Shown: positions 55,206 to 64,000 of the stretch, one piece after another | How the letters are laid out: every line of letters starts with the position of its first letter | Position numbering within the stretch: the stretch's first letter is position 1 | Assembly: GCF_945859685.1 (NCBI RefSeq) | Contig: NC_079147.1 | Coordinates: 232,000,765 to 232,064,764 of the forward strand | Length of the DNA stretch: 64,000 bases | Source of the DNA: Eupeodes corollae | Lineage: Eukaryota; Arthropoda; Insecta; Diptera; Syrphidae | Direction of reading: 5' to 3' | Notes under the pieces: model-generated | What the model was told of the DNA's origin: nothing | The model's database searches: none | Seen by the model: only the letters and a program-made list of their open reading frames with translations | Made by a program: the position numbers and the translations under genes

Positions 55206-57510
55206 TTAACAAAATCATTTCACCAATAGTTATTAAAATGGCTCGAGTTTCAAAAGAAGATATTTTATATCGTTTAGAGCGGCTCTTAGCAGGGTTGTCA
55301 TATTTTAATAAGCTGGACTCGTCTACAGTAAAATATAAATCACTCAAAAATTACTAATAAATAAACACTAACTTTTCAAAAATATTCATGAAACTTATAC
55401 GAAATGAAAAACTCTATACAAACATTACAAAATCGTCTTATCTGAAAATTTGCAAACATTGACATACGTTTTTGTGGCACTGGACTACAAATTCTTACTC
55501 GCAATCCGATACTTGAAAATATTTATCATTTAACTTGCAATTTTTAGAATTTTTGAATGATTGAAACCCTTTTAAATCAACAATATATAGTTTCATGATA
55601 TACTTATAGATATAACAACATTCATATCAATGAAGTTAATTTAATATTTTTTTTCTTAAATTTATTTGTAATTGAATTATCGGTTTTTGTATTTTGATTA
55701 TTTTTGAAACGACCATAGGAAGTTTTAAAAGTATAATTCAAATCAACTCGTATAATAAGTTAATGGCTTATTTTTATATCCCCTTACGCGATACATTAGC
55801 ATTTCTGTGATATCATCTCTTTTATAGGTAGGTACCTAACGTAGGTGTATACCTATGCCAGCATAATAAAACCTCCATTTAATATAGCAATCTAAGATCC
55901 TTAACAATATATCCTCATAGTCATAACCTTAAAATTTCTCGTAAATTTTCCCTATATGAATGCCAAGATAGGTAAGAAAAATCCAATTTATCGGTCTTAG
56001 TTTTTATATAAGCAGAAGAAGAAAAAGAATAAGAAAAAGCGCGGTAGCGGGCGTCTCGTCGAAGATAGAGAAACAATTTTTGTTGTCTTCAAAAAAGGAT
56101 TTTACTGCAAAATGCGAGGAGTCGACTCGACCAGGTGAGCTGAAGCTGATTGTGTGCGATGTGAATTCATATTAACAAGGATCTCACATCTCGCAGCCGC
56201 ACATTGTTCACTTACCTCGAATCCAACAAAATATAAGGGGAACAACGTCTAAGAGTCTACAAGCTACAACAACCAAGCCCAACAAGCGCAACAATGACGG
56301 TCGCCAACAAATTTTAATTAGCTTTTTCTTTTTAAATAATAACGAGTAAAGTTGATCTCTGTGCTGCTGAAACTAACGCTGGCTTTAAATTGGTTTTCTG
56401 TGATGGTGGGTAGATAAGGTTAATTACAATATGTTTGTTGGCTTTCAATGGGCATTTTCTGGTAACAACACCAACCAAGAACAAGAAGCTAAAGCTAAAT
56501 CTGAAGCTACTATAGAATCCCTATCCCTGTAACGGGGTACTATTAGACGAGAACAATATGTAGGAAGGTATGCTGCAATTGGATGTTGTACATATGTATG
56601 TAGGTTTATGCGTACACAGTTCGCACACCACGCTTAAGGTAAATCCTGTAAGGACTAAATTCAATTACTTGTTATGTGACATTTGACATGGTGTTGTAGG
56701 AGAATCTAGGCAGGTTGATATCAAGGTTATGAGTTGACCTTTTTTATAAAACGTGTCACATCAGATCGAGTGCATTCTGTAGTTAAGGTTTTTTTTAATT
56801 TACTTTTTGTTTTTTATTGAATATAAATTAATATGGAAGCTTAAACCTGGTGAACGCGTGTACTATATATAATTTATATAATCGTGGACTTGTTTTTAAT
56901 AGAAATTTAACTAAAATTATGTTTTCTAGGTACAAAATTTTGAAGTTTAAAAGGGTAGATAAAAGGATTTAAAGGGGCAATAACATGTGTAGTGTTTTTT
57001 TTATAGACGTCTCACATTTAATTTGCTCTCGTTGTCACCTCTTTCGTAACGAACTTGAAAGGATGATGAGTGTTTGCACCTTCCTCTAGGTGCATAAATA
57101 CAAATTCAAGAACGGGTTTTCAAGCTTAAAGCATTTGGATGAGCTTAGATCCCAAGGAAATATGTAATCTATGTTTATAGTTTAAGACTTGAAAACAAAC
57201 AAAATTGTATTTTGTTTTTGATACTTGAGGAAAAAAGATAAGAAAAATAAAATTCGACAGAAATTTCCAGATGTTTATACCTTCCAGATCCTTCTATTAA
57301 AATAGGGGATTCCTCGAAGAGGAGTCAGTCCATTTTTATATAGATGAATAAAAAACAAAATAATGTGTTGGGGAAGGTGAGTACCCTGAACGACTGGAAT
57401 TAAGTCTCTCATTCCACCTTCTCAATCATTGTATTGTGTTCCAGGCGGAACTTTTGGTGATAAAACAAGTCTTGTCCTGGCTTAAAGAAAACATTATATC
57501 AACATCTAAA
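55206..57510. other. No gene recognised; candidate promoter near 56000
   Basis: 2.3 kb without recognised transposon or coding frame, unlike its surroundings. TATATAAG lies at about 56004, and a CAAAATG with an in-frame stretch to CCAG|GTGAGC at 56112..56134 could be a tiny first coding exon. See findings. Confidence 0.4.
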
Positions 57511-57514
57511 ATTG

Positions 57515-57760
57515 GATGGCACAACAGTCAGTTGAGAACTAAGGCCTAGTGACTAACAACTCTCAACCATTCCTGTGTGCGAGTAATGTTGTCAGGGGCG
57601 GAGGGGACCTACAATTTTTTCTAGCCGAAACGGAACGGCTAATTTGAGAAAGCACTTTTTATGACAAGAATTACTCTTGGAGGATTTGTCAATTCCACGC
57701 AAGAGGCAGTACCCGTGAAAAAAACTTTAGATGGCACAGACAGGGTTTAAACTCAAGACC
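57515..57760 (-). repeat. tRNA-derived SINE, copy 3
   Basis: The - strand starts with GAGAGGTCTTGAGTTTAAACC, like a tRNA B box, then GGAATTGACAAATCCTCCAA, GTAATTCTTGTCATAAAAAG, CTCAAATTAGCCGTTCCG, GTAGGTCCCCTCCGCCCCTG, ACTCGCACACAGGAATGGTT and the tail TTAGTTCTCAACTGACTGTT. Best-preserved of the three copies. Confidence 0.78.
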
Positions 57761-57764
57761 TCTC

Positions 57765-58510
57765 AACATCTGATATCCGTATTTTCTCAGAAAGTCAGGC
57801 CGCTATCAAATCTTTGGACTCTGTCTGTACTTACTCTATCACAGTCCATAACCGTCGATCATCTTTAATGGAGATTGTACAACAGTTTAATATTCATATT
57901 TGCTTGGTGTCGGGCAATAGAGACATTCCAGGAAATTATAAGGCAGATGAACTCGCCAGGAATAGTACAGTACAACCTATTCTACCACGTTTGGGAAATG
58001 CTGGCATACCAATCGCTTCATATAAGCTATTGCTAATGCAGGACGCTATGAAGAAGGCAAACACCAGGTGAATAACTTCAACACGTGTCAGGTCCCAAAA
58101 AGCATCTGACCTACACTAGATTTAAAGCAATCAAGGTGCTTGCTATCCCTAAGCAGATCCCATATAAGCTCCATAATCGGTGTCATAACCTGTCTAATAG
58201 GAAAGCACTCCACGCGGCTAGGTGTATTCTTCAATGACTTTTGCAGAAGCTGTATGGATAAGGAAGAGGAGGAAACAGTTCTCCACCTCCTCTGTGCATG
58301 CCTTGTTATAGCTCAAAAATGCAAGAATTATACCTAAGAGAATTTTTCTAGAACGATCGAAACGATCTCAATCTCACATTTGCTAAGGGACTCAAACTAG
58401 GTTCTTTGAACATAGAAGAAAGCCTTAAGATTCATGTGGTATAATTGGCTATAAACTGGGCTAAGTGTGTCCTTCTCAGTTACGGACATCCACTTTAACC
58501 TAACCTTAAA
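57765..58510 (+). pseudogene. LINE RNase H and C-terminal fragment
   Basis: Reads an IRIFSQKVRPLSNLW-like start (decayed SDSQAAIKSL), then SITVHNRRSSLMEIVQQFNI, CLVSGNRDIPGNYKADELAR and STVQPILPRLGNAGIP. GN-KADELAR is the RNase H end motif of LOA/I-type LINEs. Later frames give a C-terminal EEETVLHLLCAC knuckle region. It ends near TTAACCTAACCTTAAA. Stops and frame changes throughout. Confidence 0.78.
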
Positions 58511-58619
58511 TTGTAAAGAAGGAGTTATTTTTCAAAGAATGGGAATAAGGCTGCAATGGCTACGGCTGCAGCATAATATGCTTTCCATGTAATTTTACAT
58601 AATTCGCTCATTCGCTGTT

Positions 58620-59700
58620 GCATGACCCGGAAAATTTAACGAATCCCATTTGTAAGGTCTTGAATCATTTGTGAAGGATTGCGGAATAGGTCTTATTTTT
58701 CAGGTGAACTTTAATCAAAAAGTCTTAAAGTGTTAAATCACAAGATCTCGGTGGGCAGTTGTGATTGTTGCTTTGAGAAACAACACTGTCTAGAAACTAT
58801 TATTGGAAAATGTCGATTGTTTCGTTGCCTGTGTGGTACATAACGCCTAAGTGTTAAAAATTACCGTCGTCGCTAACTTAAATATAAATTACACTGATTT
58901 CAGACAAATAAGGTCAAATCTCACAGTAATCCAGCTCAAAACAGTAACTCCGTCTTGCTGGAACCACATGTCGTCTAGGTCCATATTTAATTGGGTTCAA
59001 TTTGGGCCACAAGAAATGTGTTATCATGCTTGCTGTTGACGGTGGCCGCCTCATATACTTCGTTTTCAAAAAGTTTCAATAACGCCGCGCGCCGTTTCAA
59101 AATCCACACGAAACGGTTAACTTTTTGGGGATGCAGTTTCACCTGGGGGCCTCGTGTTTGGCAATTTTATTTGTTAACACAGCCATTCATACAAAAATGC
59201 GCCTCGTCACTAAAGATGATTTTTCGGCCAAAATTGGAGTCCTCTTTCAAACGATTCTAAGCCCAGTCGATTCGAAGCCCAGTCAACGAGCAAACGCCGC
59301 CGTTGGCTGTGGTCATATCCTTTGAGCTCCTGGGTCAATTGGGTCCTGTTCGGATGTAGGCCCAAGTTGCCATGCAAAATTCGTCAAGTTTAAATCTGCA
59401 AAAGGCTGAGTTCTTGTACACGGCGAGAAATAGACTGGCTCTGGTTTTGCTGTACACTTTAACGACGGCGATGATCTCGGCCGATCCTGCGTTCCTTGAA
59501 CACGTTTGTTGGCTGATTGTTTACTGAACTGGTCGTCTCAAATTCGGCCACCAAACGTTGAATAGTTAACTGAGAATTGCCACCAAGTCTGCCGTAAAAT
59601 GGTTTCAATACGCGTAATGTTTGCGTTAACGAACACTCATTTTGATAATAAAGTATAATCATTTGCATAAATAACGGAATAATAAACAAAATATTTGACA
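58620..59700 (-). pseudogene. Mariner-superfamily transposon, strongly decayed
   Basis: The - strand from 59690: QMIILYYQNECSLTQTLRVL with KPFYGRLGGNSQLTIQRLVA (HTH), a QSQSISRRVQELSL piece, HPNRTQLTQELKGYDHSQRR, then KIIFSDEAHFCMNGCVNK in another frame (first Asp) and DDMWFQQDGVT (second Asp) near 58970. The third catalytic block was not recognised. Distinct from the other mariner copies in sequence. Termini not found. Confidence 0.75.
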
Positions 59701-60470
59701 GATGTCACCAAAACAAACTAGCCACGATGAACGGGGCCCCAAAATCTACCCGCGCCAATTGAAAAACCTTTCAATAAAAAAGACTCTTTAGATATTGGAC
59801 CAAGTTCGTTCGAGTGACAAAGTTGTGCATTTTATTTTCGAAGACATTTAATAAATTTGCAATTTCTCTCCCACTGACAATTATTATTGTTGGTTAACGA
59901 ATTGACCATTAGGATCTACCTATCCCTTCGGGTTTGGCGGTAGTTATAGTTGATCGTTCAAACCCAACATTATATCCTTTGAATGACAAGGACAATTTCG
60001 TGCAATGCAGTTGCATAATTCAATATCTATTAAAACCCATAAAACAATCATTTACTAAACACTTAAAATTACTTTTCTCTCCTACGTAGCTACACAAAAC
60101 GTATCTACCTAGACGTCAGGTATCGTGTACAATTCTAATGGAAATTAGACTGAAGAACGACATCCAATATACTTTTCTGCAGCACGCTTTGGAACAAAAT
60201 AAAAACTTGTTGATAGTAATTAAGCAACTCCATTGCGTGTTTGGATTTCCATTTTCTATATACTCTGCACTTCAGTTAACTACTGTTTTTATATTTTTAT
60301 GTTTTTACGTTTTTGTTCTTTGAATTTCCTTTAAGAATTCGAGTTTAGAAATAAAACAAAACATTCAGATAAGTATAAGCGGAGTAGAAAAGTGGATTAT
60401 GTTTTCAAAAGGCCCTGAAACAGTAAGTACTTGGCCTTAAAATATTATTCCTACTAAAATTGTACCTACG
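59701..60470. other. No gene seen
   Basis: Spacer with no recognised motif. Confidence 0.6.
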
Positions 60471-60471
60471 T

Positions 60472-61619
60472 ATCACATGAATAGGGACAAACTTTTTTCG
60501 TTTTTTATTTGGAGATATTTTTCAAACCCTTAAGTTTTTTTTTGGAAAACCCCAAATTTGAAATAATCGAGGTATGTATTAAGTTTATATTGCAAGCAAA
60601 AATGTTTGCATTAAGTTGATAAATACAAGTTTTATGGCGGTTTGCCAAAGAAGATCATACAAATTACCTGTTTTTTTGTGCCACATGAATAGATCTAAAT
60701 TAATCTATTCTATTAGCGTGTTTAAAACCAGATAAAAGGATACTCTGGTTGTTTGAGAGCTATGTAAGTAAGGGTAGAGGTAAGGGTTTACCCAAGTAGG
60801 AAATATGCAAAATTCGAGCATACCGGTACAAAAATTATTTAGGCGGAATTGATGGATATAGCTGCTATCGCCATGATTTAAGAAAGGAAGATATCTATCT
60901 TGAAAATGGCACAGAAGAGGAGGCGATGTAATGGTATGGAGAGCATTCATCTATTATATGACCCTGGAGCTGAATTTTCAAAGCTCTAAAATGACGGCAA
61001 TCAGTTACAAATTGATTGAGGAACGAGCTTTTTCTTAGTTTTCTAAATTATTTGGTGAACAACGATGGACTTTTCACAAAAGCCTGGATTCAGGTGCAAA
61101 ATGTTAACCTTTTACCCCTGTATTCTACTGACCTGAACATCATGGAAAACGTATGGGGATAGCTTTCAAGAAAAGTCTTCAAAGGATTACGGCAATACAA
61201 AAAAACGAATATATTATTGGAGCCATAAAACGGTCCTTGGCCTTAATTTCGCTCAATCATCTGACATAACTCTATGAATCAATTACTTGAAGTAATTCTA
61301 AAATCAGAATGTTGAATCCATTCAACAAAACCAGTATTTACCTAAACGATAAAATGTTTTGTTATTTTCTTTACTTTATGGGGTTTCACAGGTTAATTAA
61401 GATCTTATCCCTATTCGTGTGACACAACAAAAGAGGTTCTTTTTATAACCATCTTCGGAAAAGACGCCAAAGAACTTGTATTTAGTAATTTAATTCAAAA
61501 TTTTTGTTTGCAATATTGAATATTCATCCATTTCACATTTGGGCTTTTCAAAAAACTTAAGGGTTTAAAAAATATAGTCAAATAAAAAACGGAGAAGACA
61601 TGTCCTTATCCATGTGACA
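60472..61619 (+). mobile_element. Tc3-like transposon, copy c, with both double-terminal repeats
   Basis: Best copy of the family. Left end TCACATGAATAGGGACAA (60473) and right end TGTCCTTATCCATGTGACAA (60600 region of the reverse strand, 61600..61619) are inverted. About 200 bases inside each end lies a second, similar motif: CCACATGAATAGATC at 60681 and CTTATCCCTATTCGTGTGAC at 61405. Transposase remnants between them are GGIDGYSCYRHDLRKEDIYL, YYMTLELNFQSSKMTAISYK and IGAIKRSLALISLNHLT, out of frame with one another. At 1.15 kb most of the N-terminal coding half is missing, so it is non-autonomous. Confidence 0.82.
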
Positions 61620-62630
61620 ATCCTTAGCATAATTTCCATTAAAAATGGCTTACACTCTGGCAAAATCATCGACTCTTATTTCTCTCGAAATACGTAAGGA
61701 GCTGCAGCTACGTTAAATGGTAAGGACCATGGAGTATTACTCATTTTTTTTTTCTCAAAAAATTAAGCAATTAAACTTTAGACGACATTTAGTTCGAACT
61801 AGAAGCCGGACCATCATGTCATTGCAGAACAAAGGAGAATGGACAATTTTGTATGAGCCGTGGTTATAAAGTATAAATACACTGATTTCTCATTTCTGTA
61901 CTTAAAAGTAACAACCCCTCCTTTTCTAAGCACCATTTTAAAGACTTGACTACAATTGAAAATTTCAATGTGAATATTTATAGATTTATACTTTTTAACT
62001 ATAACACACTTACATAATTCTATTGGAGCGGAAACCAAAATGCACATTGTCTTTTGGTGACAACATTATTTTGAGAAGAAGTGTTCCTATTAACCGTGCC
62101 CTAAGTTGTACGACTTAACACTTCTTGATTACCGACAAAATACCAACTCTTGAAATATAACAAGTCAATATTCAAGCCCGAATCGTCCAACTTGTAAAAT
62201 GTCTACAGTTCCCAAATTCTTTGAAAAGTCAGTCTATGACAAATTAACTCTTTTTCTTAAAGCAATCATTTCTAGATACCAACCTGGTTTTTAGCGGGTA
62301 CTTGAGAAAGGTTTTTTTTTTTAATTCATTTTTATTAATTCATTCTTAAACCTATCTTAAAGCTAGACAAAAATTAATAAAACTAGCCTAATTATCCATA
62401 ACTTACAACTAACTTAATGGTCCCATACGGACACTCTAAGTTAAACTATAACACTTAAAACTAATGCCTTTCAGCCCTAAGATCTCTTTTAATTCATTTA
62501 AATTTTATTTAATTTAATATTTATTAGAAAATTTGAAAAAAAAAATAATATCAATATCCTTTTTTATTTTTACTTACAAACTACTTAAAATAATCTCCTT
62601 AAATAAAACTTAAAACTAACTTAAACTAGC
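61620..62630. other. No gene seen
   Basis: AT-rich spacer; 62310..62630 is especially rich in A/T with repeated ACTTAAAACTAACTTAA-like text. No motif recognised. Confidence 0.6.
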
Positions 62631-62634
62631 ACAA

Positions 62635-64000
62635 AAGGACGAGAGCTGCTCGTGAGCTCTATGAGCAGAAGAGGCGAGAGGAACGCCGACTTCTTAGAAG
62701 GAAAAAGGGAGAGCATGAGAAGCGTGCGGTCGAAGATGTTGAGAAGTATAAAAGCAAGAATCAGGTTCGAAAGTTTTATGAACAGGTGAAACGAAATTCA
62801 CAGACGAAAGTTTAAACATCATAGTGGAAACGCAGTCAATGCTGAGGATATGGAAGGACCACTTCTGCAGACTGTATAACGGCGACGAAGAACTGAATTC
62901 CGCTGTCAGGCAGGATGATCCATTCAATATAGACGACGAAAGCCAACAATCCCGTCCTCCGACTTAGACGAAGTAAAGATTGCCATATCTAAGTTGAAGT
63001 CTAATAAAGCCGCTGGAGCGGATGGCTTGAATGCCGAGCTCTTTAAAGCAGCTGGAGATAAGTTGGTTAGGAGCATGCACCAACTTATCGGTAAGATATG
63101 GTCGGAAGAAAACATGCCCGATGAATGGAACCTCAGTATTGTTTGCCCGATCCTGAAAAAAGGAGACCCTCTAAACTGCACCAACTATAGAGGAATAAGT
63201 CTACTTAACATCGCCTATAAAATCTTCTCTGCCGTAATATGTGAACGTCTAAAGCCCATCGTCCCTATCAGTGTGGTTTTAGACCAGGAAAGTCCACAGT
63301 TGATCAAATATTCACATTACGGCAGATCCTGGAAAAAACTCAAGAACACCAAATCGACATCCACCATCTTTTCATCGATTTCAAGGCCGCATATGACAGC
63401 ATCTACAGGGACGAGCTGTATAGAGCCATGTCTAGTTTTGCCTAGTCCTGCCAAACTCGTCCGTTTGTGCAGGATGACCATGGAGAATTCACGCTGCTCC
63501 ATAAAGGTTGGAAACAACTTAACAGAACCTTTCGATGTCAAAAAAGGTTTTAGACAAGGTGATGCGCTGTCATGCGATTTTTTTAACATCGTGCTTGAAA
63601 GAATATTGCAGAGCTCACACGTCAACACTAGAGGCACTATCTTTCAAAAGTCTGTCCAATTACTGGCATATGCTCATGACATTGACATAATCGGAAGAAC
63701 TCAGCGTGATGTCAATGGGGCTTTTGTGAGTATTGAGGCAGAGGAGGCAAAAATGGGTTTAACGGTTAATGAGGGCAAAATAAAGTACATGCTGTCGTCA
63801 AGAAAGGACATACAACACCGACGTCTTGGTCAAAACGTCACCATCGACAGACGTAACTTTAAGCTAGTCAAGGATTTCGTCTACCTAGGCTCCGCTGTAA
63901 ACGCAGAAAACAACACCAGCGCTGAGATCAAACGCAGAATAACTCCTGCTAACCGCTGTTTCTTTGGACTAAGAAAGCAATTGAGTGGTAAAGTCCTCTC
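62635..64000 (+). mobile_element. RTE-like LINE running off the window end
   Basis: Starts in the linker (RELYEQKRREERRLLRRKK, EDVEKYKSKNQVRKFYEQVK), then RT: KSNKAAGADGLNAELFKAAG, KIWSEENMPDEWNLSIVCPI, LKKGDPLNCTNYRGISLLNI, a short deletion, CGFRPGKSTVDQIF, HHLFIDFKAAYDSIYRDEL, and after a shift VKKGFRQGDALSCDFFNIVL, LLAYAHDIDIIG and KLVKDFVYLGSAVNAENNTS. The catalytic YADD box reads YAHD, one base from the norm. Frameshifts near 63240 and 63430. The next expected segment (LYKT-PVL-YG) resembles the fragment at 28222. Confidence 0.85.

Noticed and set aside
1..64000. tRNA and rRNA genes
   Set aside because: Only decayed tRNA-like SINE heads were seen; no complete cloverleaf-type A and B box pair at proper spacing was recognised by eye.

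Overview
The window looks like intergenic and intronic DNA from an insect, most likely a fly (Diptera, Brachycera). It is AT-rich, has short GT-AG introns (61-62 bp), and is dense with insect-type transposons: Jockey-like and RTE-like LINEs, mariner/Tc3/pogo relatives, PIF-Harbinger, and Ty3/gypsy elements. Two host genes are recognisable. The 3' part of Sobp (sine oculis-binding protein; FCS zinc fingers) runs on the + strand as exons 3770..4043 and 10039..11606, separated by a 6-kb intron filled with transposon remnants. A complete two-exon WD40 gene of the GNB1L family lies on the - strand at 23927..24938. The species was not determined.

Region by region: 1-3.7 kb holds two LINE fragments, a TTTA tract and a dispersed repeat. 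3.77-12 kb is Sobp, with a mariner copy, a pogo-like remnant and a SINE inside its long intron. 12.1-13.5 kb is a broken Harbinger element with a MITE inserted in it. 14.8-20.3 kb is a LINE fragment split by a very young gypsy element (15375..20216; 225-bp LTRs identical by eye; TSD CTATC). 20.6-23.0 kb has a Tc3-like copy and a Jockey-like copy. 23.7-25.0 kb is the GNB1L-like gene. 25.5-37 kb is a mosaic of SINE, MITE, mariner, Tc3-like and LINE pieces, including a 4.2-kb block bounded by Tc1-type inverted termini.

37343..50766 is a 13.4-kb gypsy element on the - strand with unusually long LTRs (about 2.6-2.7 kb), a Lys-type primer-binding site, gag and pol, and TSD ATTC. It sits inside the reverse transcriptase of an older LINE whose reading frame resumes on the other side. 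Its gag has an in-frame stop, and the non-coding stretch after pol carries two repeat arrays: a 65-bp period repeat and six TATCACAG-type motifs. 52-64 kb holds a hAT-like scrap, RTE-like elements, another SINE, a LINE RNase H fragment, a mariner remnant, a Tc3-like copy with double terminal repeats, and a second RTE-like element running off the window end.

No rRNA, tRNA, CRISPR or bacterial-type operon was seen. The strongest candidates for something undescribed are the long-LTR gypsy element with its motif cluster, the Tc3-like family with inner and outer terminal repeats, and several unnamed dispersed repeats. All protein assignments rest on recognised motifs read by eye, without database search.
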